DNA of 64,000 bases from Pseudomonas syringae CC1557 (GTDB lineage Bacteria; Pseudomonadota; Gammaproteobacteria; Pseudomonadales; Pseudomonadaceae), in NCBI RefSeq assembly GCF_000452705.1, contig NZ_CP007014.1, positions 2,666,001 through 2,730,000 of the forward strand, given 5' to 3'. Shown here in pieces: positions 1 through 8,563 of this stretch (positions are counted from its first letter, which is position 1; each line of letters opens with the position of its first letter). Both the position numbers and the translations under genes were made by a program. The notes beneath the pieces are model-generated. The model made no database searches. It was given only the letters and a program-made list of their open reading frames with translations, and had not been told where the DNA came from.

Positions 1-1001
1 AGCCGGTGAATGCCGAAGCCGTGTTGATGGCGTTGTCCAGTGATACGCAAAACGGCGAAGCGGGCGGTGCGCAACGGGCGATCAGTCTGTCGATCAAACG
101 CCGCCAGGAAAGCCTGACTCAGGAGATCGACGAGACTCTGGCCTTGCATCAGCAGGAGCTGGAGGGCAAAAAACGTCAGGTCGAAGCGCTGGAAACCGAG
201 CAGCAGAAAATACTCGCGCAAATCGACCTGGCGCGTCAGCGGCTGGCGTTGACCAAAGGGATTGCCGAACGCTACGCCAACCTGCAACGCCAGGATTACG
301 TATCGCGTGATCAGCTTCAGGAAAAAGAAGACGCTGTGCTGGACATGCGCTTGCGCGGTGAAGAACTGAATCGCTCGCTGCTGACCGTGCGCGCCGAAAG
401 CACCAGGCTGCGCGCGGAGCTGGTCGAGCTGCCGTTCAACCAGAGTAAGCAACTGGCCGACCTGCAACGCAGGCTGGCGGAGAGTCAGGACCAACTGGTC
501 GAAAGTGAGACCAAGCGGGAGATTCTGATCACTGCGCCAACCGACGGTGAGGCAACCGCCCTCTCGGTCGCCAACGGTTCACGGGTCGACAGTGCGCGGC
601 CGCTGCTGAGCATCGTGCCTACCGATGCAACACTTCATGCGGAGTTGTATCTGCCCAGTCGCTCGGTAGGCTTTGTACGCGTGGGCGATACCGTGATGTT
701 GCGTTACCAGGCCTATCCCTATCAGCGCTTCGGCCTGCAGCCGGGCACCGTGTCGTCAATTTCCCGTACCGCATTGCCCGCTGATGAAGTCATGACGCTG
801 GGCAATATCTCCGAACAGATGCGCGAGCAGGGCCCTTTCTATCGGGTCACGGTCGCGCTGGCGTCTCAGACCATCGAGGGTCAGGGCAAACGCGAGCGTT
901 TGCGCTCCGGTATGCAGCTGGACGCCGACATCATGCAGGAAAAGCTACCGCTCTATGAGTGGCTGCTCGAGCCTTTGCGCGGAATAGGAAAGCGCCTTTG
1001 A
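1..1001 (+). CDS. HlyD/CvaA-like type I secretion membrane-fusion protein, 5' end outside window
   Basis: This is the periplasmic adaptor that links an inner-membrane ABC exporter to a TolC-like channel. The frame is open from the window edge, so the N-terminal membrane anchor is missing. The visible 331 residues hold a long alpha-helical hairpin (about residues 20-170, rich in Glu, Gln, Leu and Arg). A lipoyl/barrel-sandwich half follows (APTDGEATALSVANGSRV), then a beta-barrel domain with LPSRSVGFVRVGDTVMLRYQ. This order is typical of HlyD-family proteins, and the sequence most resembles the CvaA type used for bacteriocins. The stop codon overlaps the TTG start of the ABC transporter, so the two are translationally coupled. 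The family is clear; the cargo is inferred from the adjacent double-glycine peptides. Confidence 0.9.
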   Translation, partial: PVNAEAVLMALSSDTQNGEAGGAQRAISLSIKRRQESLTQEIDETLALHQQELEGKKRQVEALETEQQKILAQIDLARQRLALTKGIAERYANLQRQDYVSRDQLQEKEDAVLDMRLRGEELNRSLLTVRAESTRLRAELVELPFNQSKQLADLQRRLAESQDQLVESETKREILITAPTDGEATALSVANGSRVDSARPLLSIVPTDATLHAELYLPSRSVGFVRVGDTVMLRYQAYPYQRFGLQPGTVSSISRTALPADEVMTLGNISEQMREQGPFYRVTVALASQTIEGQGKRERLRSGMQLDADIMQEKLPLYEWLLEPLRGIGKRL

Positions 1002-3148
1002 ACCTCAAAAATGCGTTCACTTTCGGGGTCGGAAGAAAACTGCCGGTGGTGCTGCAGGCCGAAGCCACTGAGTGTGGCCTGGCGTGCATGGCCATGATCG
1101 CCAGTTACCACGGACAACACAGCGACCTTTTTTCTCTGCGTGAACGTCTTTCGCCGTCGATGAAAGGCGTCAACCTCAAGCAGCTGACCCGCATGGCCGC
1201 GCAACTCGGACTAGGCAGCCGGGCACTGCGCGTCGAATTGAGTGCGCTGGGTCAACTGCAACTGCCTTGCGTGCTGCACTGGAACTTCAACCATTTTGTG
1301 GTGCTCAAGGAGGTCACTGCGCACGGCGTAGTGGTGCACGACCCAGCGCGTGGCCTGTGCAAGCTGTCGCTGGATGAGGTGTCGGCGGCCTTTACCGGCG
1401 TGGCGTTGGAGATGTGGCCGGAGAGTGATTTCCAGCCGGTCGCTGTCCGGCCGCCCATTCCGTTGCGCAAACTGCTGGGGCGAGTACGCGGCTTTGGCCG
1501 GGTGCTCACCCACGTGCTGCTGTTGGCGCTGGCGCTGGAGCTGTGCACCATTCTCAGTCCGTTCTTCATGCAGACCGTGATCGACAAGGTGCTGGTCAGT
1601 GCCGATCTGGATCTGCTGGCGGTGCTGGCCATCGGTTTCGGCATTCTGTTGATCATTCAGCACAGTGTTGCGCTGGCCCGCGGGTGGGCGCTGATGTACC
1701 TGGGTACGATGCTCGGTTCACAGTGGCAGATTAACGTGTTCACTCATCTGCTGCGTTTGCCGGTGGCGTTTTTTGAGCGCCGCCATCTGGGCGATATCGT
1801 CTCGCGCTTCGGCTCTCTGAAGTCGATCCAGCAGACGGTCACCACTTCGTTCATTGAGGCGATGCTCGACGGACTGATGACCGTCATCACGCTCGGACTG
1901 ATGATTGCTTACAGCCCGAAGCTGGCGCTCGTCGCCGTGGTGGCGATGGTGATTTATGCCCTGGCGCGCTGGGCCTGGTTCGGGCCGTTGCGGCGAGCCA
2001 GCGAGAATCAACTGGTCCATGCGGCTCGTCAACAATCGCACTTTCTGGAAAGCGTGCGCGGCGTGCGCACCATCAAACTGTTCAATCGCCACGAGCAGCG
2101 CTGCAACGCCTGGAGTGCCTTGCTGGTGGAAGAAATCAACGCCGGTCTGCATCCCCAGAAACTGCAACTGGCCTATCGTACCTTCAACGGCGTTCTGTTC
2201 GGGCTGGTGACGATCATTATCATCTGGCTGGGCGCCAGGCTGGTGCTGGAAGGGCAGTTCAGTGCCGGAATGCTGATTGCATTCAACTCGTACAAAGAGC
2301 AGTTCAACGGCCGCGTCGCCGGGCTGATCGACAAGATCGTTGACGTCATCATGCTGCGCCTGCATGGCGAGCGCCTGGCTGACATTGTGCTGCAGGAGGC
2401 CGAGCCGGTTTCTGGCCTTGATGCATTCGATGACGCCAGCAGTGAGAAAGCGCCCAGCCTTGAAGTGCGTGATCTGCGCTTTCGCTATTCCGAGTATGAA
2501 CCTTACGTGCTGGACGGTGTGTCGATCCATGTCCGCGCTGGCGAGTCGGTCGCTATCGTCGGTCCATCGGGCGGCGGCAAAAGCACTTTGCTCAACGTCA
2601 TGCTCGGCATCCTGGCCCCAAGCGCTGGCAGTGTCCTGCTGAATGGACTGCCGGTCGGGCCTGAGCATGTCAACACGCTGCGGCGCCTGACCGGCACGGT
2701 ACTTCAGGATGATGTGCTGTTCGCCGGGTCGATTGGCGACAACATCAGCTTTTTCGAGACCGGTGCCGATCAGCACTGGATCGAGCAGTGCGCCCGGCTG
2801 GCCGCTGTTCACGATGATATTGCTCAGATGCCGATGGGCTACAACACGCTGGTGGGCGACATGGGCACGGTATTGTCCGGCGGCCAGAAGCAGCGGGTAT
2901 TGTTGGCCCGGGCGCTGTATAAAAAACCGCAGTTGCTGTTTCTTGATGAAGCGACCAGCCATCTGGACATTGCTCGCGAAGCGGCGGTCAATCAGGCGCT
3001 TCAGGCGTTGAACATCACCCGGATCATTGTTGCCCACCGACCAGAAACCATTCGCTCGGCGGATCGGGTCGTGGCGCTTGCCAATGGTCGAATTGCCTAC
3101 GACGGCCCTGTGCTCGAAGAGCCTTCAGCGCAGGGCTCCGAGCCGTGA
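998..3148 (+). CDS. C39 peptidase-containing bacteriocin ABC transporter (CvaB-like)
   Basis: This inner-membrane exporter should cleave double-glycine leaders and pump out the mature peptide using ATP. The N-terminal C39 peptidase domain has the oxyanion Gln20 and catalytic Cys26 (Q-A-E-A-T-E-C-G-L-A-C), a His in HWNFNHFVVL and an Asp in VHDPARG. A six-helix membrane domain follows at about 165-440. The nucleotide-binding domain has Walker A GPSGGGKST, signature LSGGQKQRVL and Walker B LLFLDEATSHLD. I chose the TTG at 998 because AGGAAA lies at good spacing before it; an in-frame GTG at 959 has no clear ribosome site. It is coupled to the upstream adaptor and overlaps the downstream TolC-like gene. 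Confidence 0.93.
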   Translation: MNLKNAFTFGVGRKLPVVLQAEATECGLACMAMIASYHGQHSDLFSLRERLSPSMKGVNLKQLTRMAAQLGLGSRALRVELSALGQLQLPCVLHWNFNHFVVLKEVTAHGVVVHDPARGLCKLSLDEVSAAFTGVALEMWPESDFQPVAVRPPIPLRKLLGRVRGFGRVLTHVLLLALALELCTILSPFFMQTVIDKVLVSADLDLLAVLAIGFGILLIIQHSVALARGWALMYLGTMLGSQWQINVFTHLLRLPVAFFERRHLGDIVSRFGSLKSIQQTVTTSFIEAMLDGLMTVITLGLMIAYSPKLALVAVVAMVIYALARWAWFGPLRRASENQLVHAARQQSHFLESVRGVRTIKLFNRHEQRCNAWSALLVEEINAGLHPQKLQLAYRTFNGVLFGLVTIIIIWLGARLVLEGQFSAGMLIAFNSYKEQFNGRVAGLIDKIVDVIMLRLHGERLADIVLQEAEPVSGLDAFDDASSEKAPSLEVRDLRFRYSEYEPYVLDGVSIHVRAGESVAIVGPSGGGKSTLLNVMLGILAPSAGSVLLNGLPVGPEHVNTLRRLTGTVLQDDVLFAGSIGDNISFFETGADQHWIEQCARLAAVHDDIAQMPMGYNTLVGDMGTVLSGGQKQRVLLARALYKKPQLLFLDEATSHLDIAREAAVNQALQALNITRIIVAHRPETIRSADRVVALANGRIAYDGPVLEEPSAQGSEP

Positions 3149-4509
3149 TGCGCGGTGTCGGCGGGTGGGCTTTGTTGAGTGCCGCCGGTATGTTGCTGGC
3201 GTCGCTGTGCATGGCGGATAACCGCGTGGAGGCTTGCCCTGGTTCCAGTAGGCTGCCGGATACCCTGAACCTCGCAACGGCGGTGTCTGTCGCGTTATGT
3301 GCCGATCCCAAGCTGCGTGAAGCGTGGCTGACCGAGCTGGCGCGTCAGGCGGAAATGGACGCTGAGCACTCGGCCTACTACCCGAACGTGGAAGGGCAGT
3401 TTCAAAAAGGTCGGGCTGGCAAGACCACGCGTTATCCGGGTTTCTCCGAAGCCAATTCAAGGCTGAACGCCAGTACCAGCATCTACGGCCTGAACATGAG
3501 CTGGGTGCTCTTCGACTTCGGGCTTCGCGCCGCAAAAGTCGAAAGTGCCCGCCAGTTATTGAACGCCGCCAGTAGCAGCCGCATTGAAGAAGTGCAGAAG
3601 TCGATGCTTGCCACCGCCAGGGTCTTTTACCAGGTGCAGGCCAACACCGCGTTGTTGCAGGCCAAAGTCAGTGCTGAACGTCTTGCCGACAACAGCTTGA
3701 AAGCTGCTGACGCGAAATACCGTGCTGGCGCCGGCGAGCAGACGGATCGTCTGCAGGCGCAATCCAGTTTTGCCGAAGCGCAGCTGGATCGGGTAATGGC
3801 GGAAGGTGACCTGGCCGCGGCGAGAGGCGAATTGGCCAGCCAGCTCGGGTTATCGCCTGCTGCCCCCCTCAAACTGGTTGCGCTGGATGAACCGGGCAGC
3901 GAAGACGTGGCGTTTCTGGGCGACGTCAATGCGCTGATGGAGCAGGCCAAGGCGTTACATCCGGCCATAGAAAAAGCCCGCGCAGACTGGGCGGCGAGTC
4001 AGGCAAAAGTTGAGGCAGCGAAAGCCCAAGGCCGACCTACCGTCTCGCTGTTCAGCAACTACAGTCGTCAGGACACGCCCGTCGAGCAGGTTTCGACCCG
4101 GCAGGAGATAGACACCTGGACAATCGGCGTGCAAATCACGGTGCCGATTTTCGATGGCTTTCTCAATCGGCGCAGGGCGAGGGCTGCCAGTTACGAAAGT
4201 GCTGCTCGCGAACAGGCGTTGCATGAGGTTGAAAACAGTATTGCGCTGAGCGTCTGGAAGAGTCAGCAGGCGTTGGAATCCAGAACCCGCGCACTGGCCA
4301 TCAGTCGTCTGTTTGTCGAAAGTGCGAGTAAGTCTTATGAAATTGCTCAGGGTCGTTACAAAGCTGGTGTTGGCAGTATTCTGGAGCTTCTGCGTTCGCA
4401 GAATGATCTGGCTTCAGCAACGCAGAAACGCGTGGAATCTTTGGTCAACTGGCACAACGCCAAGCTGCAACTGGCATCTGACCTTGGCAGTCTGAACATC
4501 GGAGACTGA
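3145..4509 (+). CDS. TolC-family outer membrane channel of the type I exporter
   Basis: This 454-residue outer-membrane efflux protein should form the exit duct for the exporter. It has a signal peptide (hydrophobic stretch about residues 10-24). Two repeats of long helices joined by beta segments follow, with typical motifs such as NLATAVSVALCADPKLREA near the start and YKAGVGSILELLRSQNDLA near the end. GTG (3145) and ATG (3148) both overlap the stop of the ABC transporter, so the three genes form one operon. The gene converges on a decayed regulator on the other strand. Confidence 0.92.
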   Translation: MMRGVGGWALLSAAGMLLASLCMADNRVEACPGSSRLPDTLNLATAVSVALCADPKLREAWLTELARQAEMDAEHSAYYPNVEGQFQKGRAGKTTRYPGFSEANSRLNASTSIYGLNMSWVLFDFGLRAAKVESARQLLNAASSSRIEEVQKSMLATARVFYQVQANTALLQAKVSAERLADNSLKAADAKYRAGAGEQTDRLQAQSSFAEAQLDRVMAEGDLAAARGELASQLGLSPAAPLKLVALDEPGSEDVAFLGDVNALMEQAKALHPAIEKARADWAASQAKVEAAKAQGRPTVSLFSNYSRQDTPVEQVSTRQEIDTWTIGVQITVPIFDGFLNRRRARAASYESAAREQALHEVENSIALSVWKSQQALESRTRALAISRLFVESASKSYEIAQGRYKAGVGSILELLRSQNDLASATQKRVESLVNWHNAKLQLASDLGSLNIGD

Positions 4510-4523
4510 ATATTTTCAAGCGC

Positions 4524-5143
4524 TTAGTAGATCGCCAGGCTGTAGAATTGCGCTGCGGCGGCTCGAGTGGATATGCCCAGCACCTTGAACAGACTGGACA
4601 CGTGCATACGCACGGTGAAAAGCGATATACCCAGGTCCCTGGCGACCTCCTTGTTGTTTTTTTCGCGCCACCACGCTAAGTATTTGCTTGTGACTGGCAG
4701 AAAAGGGGGGTATTGAATTAACGGCCGATTCGATGAAAATCGAGGCTTCAGATGTGTAATTGACGATTGTCCCCCCTGACGGATGGCGACGATGGATTCG
4801 GCTATTTCCTGCGGATTGATATTTTCAGCAATAAAGCCGTCAGCACCGTATGTCATTACCTGGGAAATAGTTTCTGGATCGCAGGTCATCGAAACTATGA
4901 TCATAGAGGTACGTTGGAGTTCAATGCATAATTCTACAATTTTTGCATCGAGTCTAGTCCGGAAAAGTACAGGTTTAGCATGCGTGTATAAACTTCCATT
5001 TGCAGAGCGTGCCACGGACAGGAACTCATTAATTTTTCGGGCTTGCTAGATGACGGTCTCTGGCGGAAGATGTTCAGTGGTACGCAACACGCTTTCACAA
5101 AAGAAGGAGAGGTTTGGGAGTCACCACCTATGAGGTTACACAC
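4524..5143 (-). pseudogene. Decayed NarL/LuxR-type response regulator, paralogue of the intact one at 16.1-16.7 kb
   Basis: Segments in different frames match the intact regulator in order. A receiver start (CNLIGG) and a later receiver part (LNLYFSGLDSMQ) lie in one frame; SMIIVSMTCDPETISQVM and NPQEIAESIVAIRQG lie in another. The HTH core (EVARDLGISLFTVRMHVSSL) returns near the end. A run of six G near 4775 and a run of seven A near 4660 mark two compensating frameshifts: between them the third frame reads SASHKQILSVVARK, which matches the regulator's ARQKQVLSLVASGK. The N-terminal receiver is further shifted and lacks the usual acidic pair. Remaining open frames might still make a truncated HTH protein (4524-5015), but a working response regulator is unlikely. 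Confidence 0.8.
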
Positions 5144-5701
5144 TGATCTTATTTCAGATTATAAATAGCTTCATCGTTATTCTCAAAAATTATGTTTATC
5201 TTTTGCGACACGCATTCAGGCTGATTGTTTTCGCTAACATCTCAGTTATCAAAAGGCAGGGCAGAATCACAAGAAGTGGAATGGCGCTAGAAATCCGACT
5301 AATGTTGAAAGCTTTTTATTGAGTACTTGTTAGAGTCGGCGGGACGGTTGGAGTCCATAATACGATCCTGTCAGCGCTGGTTAATAGTCGATGCAACGGT
5401 TTGCCACGCTGGTGCCGAACACGATCTCCAGGTATTCAAGTATCCACTTGGCCACCCAGTGCTGATCGCTATACTCCGCCACAGGTTAGCCTTGTTTATC
5501 GGCACAGCCAGTATGCATAATCAGGAGATTGGCATTTGAGCCAAAGAACTATCGCTAATGTGTTACGAGTGCTCTGGATTCAGCATGTCCGCTAAAGTAT
5601 GTAACAGAGTGCAAGGTAGGTAAGCGTATTTTTTGTCCAAACTGCCGCGGCTTTCAGAGTTGAGTTCGCATTTGTTATTGGTTCGGGAAAGACGCGTCAA
5701 T
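5144..5701. other. AT-rich intergenic stretch without a recognised gene
   Basis: This stretch of about 560 bases lies between the decayed regulator and the bacteriocin peptide genes. It is richer in A and T than the surrounding operons. The longest plus-strand frame (5327-5539) has no convincing ribosome site and no family features. I saw no copy of the island palindrome here. It may be the remains of older genes. Confidence 0.4.
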
Positions 5702-5731
5702 ACGCCCTTACCTGAACAACGGTAAGGGCGT
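5702..5731 (-). terminator. Hairpin after the double-glycine peptide gene
   Basis: A perfect 11-bp stem (ACGCCCTTACC / GGTAAGGGCGT) with an 8-base loop lies just beyond the stop of the minus-strand peptide gene. No clear T tract follows on the minus strand, so it may be a transcript-stabilising hairpin rather than a full intrinsic terminator. Confidence 0.5.
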
Positions 5732-5739
5732 GTAGCAGA

Positions 5740-5961
5740 TCAGCTCACGAAAGGCCCGCGAATGTCTGACGGCGGAGGTACATCGGGAAACGGGAAGGTG
5801 CAGATAGGTTCAGGTTTGATCGCGCCGGGATCTGGCACTGGCAAGATGGTGTAATCTGCGCCACCTGCAACGCAGTGCAACTCCGTGTCAGTCAGTTCAT
5901 AATCTTGGGACGAGCTGATGCCTGCTAAGGTCTCGATGATTTGCTCGTTGAGAATAATCAT
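5740..5961 (-). CDS. Proline-rich double-glycine-leader peptide, candidate bacteriocin
   Basis: This encodes a 73-residue precursor. The ATG at 5961 is chosen because GAGGAGG lies just upstream; longer frames are not supported. The leader runs to about residue 34 and ends ELTDTELHCVAGG, the classic double-glycine pattern cut by C39 peptidase exporters. The predicted mature part (39 residues) starts ADYTILPVPDPG and is strikingly rich in proline and acidic residues, with one cysteine (EPICTFPFPDVPPP). It therefore does not resemble the usual Gly/Ala-rich class II microcins. It lies in the same direction as the other leader peptide and the small membrane protein, close to the exporter. Function as a toxin or signal is inferred. 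Confidence 0.75.
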   Translation of the reverse strand: MIILNEQIIETLAGISSSQDYELTDTELHCVAGGADYTILPVPDPGAIKPEPICTFPFPDVPPPSDIRGPFVS

Positions 5962-6151
5962 TTCAAACCTCCTCACGCTGGTAGGAAAACGTCTTTCCAA
6001 ACAGTTTTATAAAAAGGATGCCCGAGGCTCATTAGCCATAAACTTCATATCTGGCGGCTAGCAATATGTGATTTCTTTAGCCCGATCGTGAGTTGGAGGC
6101 AATATGAGACCCAGGCAAATCCAGCTTACCGTTTTTTACAAGCGTACAGTT

Positions 6152-6349
6152 CTAAGGGTGAATTTTATTTCTCCTATTATACTCCCAAAGCTGTGTGGTA
6201 GTGGCCACTGCAGCAAACATTCCCACTGACCAAAGTTCATTCCAAGCCAGGTCTATAAGTGCTGCAACAAGGAAGCAGATGGCGGCAAGCCAGAACATCT
6301 TTGGCGAATTGACGGTTTTTCCAAATAGTTTTTCACGATTAGGAATCAC
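6152..6349 (-). CDS. Small two-helix membrane protein, candidate immunity protein
   Basis: This encodes a 65-residue protein with two hydrophobic segments (about 19-35 and 40-54) and a charged tail ending NRRNKIHP. It starts at GTG 6349 with GGAG seven bases upstream. It sits between two double-glycine peptide genes on the same strand. Small membrane proteins in that position commonly protect the producer from its own class II microcin. I recognise no named family, so immunity is inferred from size, topology and neighbours. Confidence 0.6.
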   Translation of the reverse strand: MIPNREKLFGKTVNSPKMFWLAAICFLVAALIDLAWNELWSVGMFAAVATTTQLWEYNRRNKIHP

Positions 6350-6416
6350 AGCTACACTCCACTTTTATGTGGTTTGAACGTCGTCACCAATACTCTGAGA
6401 CCTTGCGACTGATGTT

Positions 6417-6629
6417 CTATAGCGTCGAGTAGGTCTGGTAGGCGTCGAATGCACTGACCGCTGCCACGCCAACCAGTATGGCGCCAGCTCCGACAGCAGT
6501 AACCGGCGCCAATGCTGCTGCTGCAGCCACCACGCCAACCGCTTTTACCCCGTCGCTCACTGTCATGGCACCGCCAATTTGTGACATTTCATTATCGCTG
6601 AGTTCACGTACAGTCAATTTCTCGCTCAT
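6417..6629 (-). CDS. Double-glycine-leader class II bacteriocin precursor
   Basis: This encodes a 70-residue precursor. The leader MSEKLTVRELSDNEMSQIGG fits the double-glycine consensus for C39 exporters. The predicted mature peptide starts AMTVSDGVKAVG and continues as an Ala/Gly/Val-rich membrane-active segment ending DAYQTYSTL, as in colicin V-like and other class II peptides. A ribosome site (GAAGG) precedes the ATG at 6629. The island palindrome at 6734-6749 lies 105 bases upstream in promoter position. The exporter at 1-4509 is the obvious secretion route. Confidence 0.8.
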   Translation of the reverse strand: MSEKLTVRELSDNEMSQIGGAMTVSDGVKAVGVVAAAAALAPVTAVGAGAILVGVAAVSAFDAYQTYSTL

Positions 6630-6733
6630 GTCTCATTACCTTCATTTAAAGTTAATAAAAAATGTTTGATAAGTTGGCGACTGTCACTACGAGTCGCGTT
6701 GATAATAATCAACTGGTGGCTCGCGGATTTAAA

Positions 6734-6749
6734 TAGTACAGATGTACTA
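6734..6749 (-). promoter_or_regulatory. Island operator 1 (TAGTACA-GA-TGTACTA) for the bacteriocin genes
   Basis: Perfect 7-bp inverted repeat with a 2-bp centre. Read on the minus strand, TTTAAA follows directly and GATTAT lies 17 bases later, so the motif abuts the -35 region of a promoter pointing at the double-glycine peptide gene. Confidence 0.8.
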
Positions 6750-7421
6750 GTGGCTGATTGAGCAATGATTTTCGCATGGGGGCATCTTGTGAGAGCTGTA
6801 TTGGAGGACTTTCAATTTTGGTGAGATGCACCAGTTCGAAGAAATAAAAGGTCGAGCACGGATGACGCAGAAGCGCGTCGCTGACGCTTGTTAGGCAGGT
6901 GAGAGAGAAAATGCCGTAAGCACTTCCTGATCGGGATAGATAGAAATCGTACTCTGAAAGAGCTTGATAACACTGATCGAATCCCTCCACATTTCATCTG
7001 AGCGTTGAGCCAGCATCGAAGGCGATACCAAGACGGATAAGGCTAGCCTCGATCGCGCAAGCCGAATCGTTTGATTGAAAGGGCAGGTTATTGATCGAGT
7101 GAGTGATTAAGTGTTATGTTTAGTACTCAGACTGCTCTGTCGGAGGTCGAACTGCAAGTCCTTGGTGCTACGAAACGGTACATCAGAGGTTGCTGACGTA
7201 TGGCGCAGCCAGTGCGCATAGGCCCGCCCCTTCCCAAGCTCCTGCGCGAAGGCACCAGCATTACCGTACGACTGGGCGTAGGCTATTTGCTTTGGCTTGG
7301 CGTCAAAGTGCTACGTTCTCGTAGCCCGATTTGCTTCCGACCAGCCGCTCAACAACCTCTGCCGAGCATTTTGCTCACTGGATTCCTCCTGGCAGCACTC
7401 AGTCTGAAGCCTGTTTAAGGT
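6750..7421. other. Intergenic region without a supported gene
   Basis: Nearly 700 bases lie between the bacteriocin operator and the chorismate mutase wreck. Minus-strand frames at 6709-6990 and 6812-6997 start near GGAGGG but overlap the operator side, have no recognisable features and may be remnants. I see no RNA gene or terminator that I can defend. Confidence 0.35.
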
Positions 7422-7732
7422 TTAGTGAGTTTTCAACTCTTCTTCAATGAATGCAGAGATCATCGCTCTGTATACCCGCTCCACGACATCAGGTGAGGCG
7501 CCGGAATCGGTTGCAATTCCGCGCACTTTGCTGATGACCTGCTCAACCCTCGCTGGAGCGCGCACATCATAAGTGGTTTTTTTGAAAGCCGCCGTTGGGT
7601 GACGAGGTTGCCGCGCCTGGCGAGGAGTGCAACCACATCGCGGTCGAGGCGGTCTATGTGTTGACGAACTTCTTCGATTGATGTGCAGAGCGTACGTCCA
7701 TGCGTGCAGTGATTAAAGGCTGTCTTGGGCAC
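7422..7732 (-). pseudogene. Frameshifted chorismate mutase (AroQ/PchB-type)
   Basis: The start reads SIEEVRQHIDRLDRDVVALLARRG, a typical first helix of AroQ-class mutases. After VTQ the frame shifts at CAACGGCGGC, and the rest continues in the next frame as AAFKKTTYDVRAPARVEQVI, then SPDVVERVYRAMISAF, to a stop at 7422. Together they make a full-length small mutase of about 100 residues, but the single open frame ends in unrelated sequence. A genuine frameshift seems likely; a sequencing error cannot be excluded. It stands alone next to another decayed enzyme gene. Confidence 0.75.
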
Positions 7733-7881
7733 CTCTGGCGACGCTTATTGCGGATTTTGTCCATTCTGGCCATTGCCTGAACCGCTGATATTTTTTCATA
7801 ACGCGGTGCCAGGTATGGCTACAGGATTGCATCAGCTTTGAACGATACTAATGGGAGCCTCAATGTATATTTGAAGACGTT

Positions 7882-8263
7882 ATGATGGATTCTCCGATCG
7901 AAGCAGGAAGCCATATCACCATTGGCAAAGCACTGACACCGCTACGCGACGAGGGCGTCCTGATCATCGGCAGTACCGTCAGTTACCACGGCGGGCTGCG
8001 CCGCCTTGGCCAGGACATAGCGGGCGCCACGCGGCGCTTCGATTACTGGCTGGCGGCAGGCCTGCAAATACCTGACCCCGTCGCTCGCGCACGCGCTTGA
8101 GAAATAGGAGGACGCGGCGGACGCACGGATTTGCCATCCTCTCAGCGAGCATTTAACGCCCCTGTTCGTTACGATTGGTACTATCGGCAGCGACATAGGG
8201 TGACGTGTTTTTCACGATCACCTGTTCGGTAACATGAAGTATTCGGCTTACCCATTTGGTTGA
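7882..8263 (+). pseudogene. Fragment of a LigB/DODA-type extradiol dioxygenase
   Basis: The first part reads HITIGKALTPLRDEGVLIIGS then VSYHGGLRRLG, which matches the middle of DODA-family dioxygenases (APLRDEGVLIIGSG-SYHN). After about 8090 the match continues in another frame as HPLSEHLTPLFVTIG and then FHDHLFGNMKYSAYPFG, followed by TGA at 8261. The N-terminal half, with the first metal ligands, is missing. This is a truncated and frameshifted relic. Confidence 0.7.
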
Positions 8264-8563
8264 TCTGCTGCGTAGATTGCATCTAAAACTCTAGGTCGCG
8301 TGGTCTTAGAGAGAAAAGCCTGGCCAGATCCTGGCATGGGTGCCAACCGTAACCGATGAGCCAGCTCATTGCGTATCTTTGGCCTTGCGGCGTTGTCACT
8401 CGGAACACTTGGGAAATCAAAATCAATGGAACGATCACGGAAGTCTCGGCAATCGGGATTGATGATATCTTCATCCCGGAAGACATCATTATCCCCCTAT
8501 AAACCGGGCACTGGCGAAAACTCGATCATTGCCCAAGCGCTCAGGGAGCGCCTGGAAATAAAC
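8264..8563. other. Short intergenic region, nothing recognised
   Basis: These 300 bases lie between the dioxygenase relic and the end of the DUF1963 gene. Small frames exist on both strands but none has a convincing start or a family match, and no island operator is present. Confidence 0.35.

Noticed and set aside
1718..3037. Long minus-strand frame inside the ABC transporter gene
   Set aside because: It is antisense to a clearly real gene with all catalytic motifs; its His/Gln/Arg-rich composition is typical of shadow frames in GC-rich DNA.
6104..6230. Plus-strand small frame starting MRPRQIQLTVFYKR with GGAGG upstream
   Set aside because: It runs antisense into the candidate immunity gene, has no features of a known small protein and no promoter that I can see.
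6709..6990. Minus-strand frame starting GTG with an apparent ribosome site
   Set aside because: It runs through operator 1 and its promoter, and the protein has no recognisable features; most likely a chance frame.
7110..7130. TTAGTACTCAGACTGCTC as another operator
   Set aside because: Only the left half-site is close to the consensus; the right half is unrelated and no gene with a fitting promoter follows.
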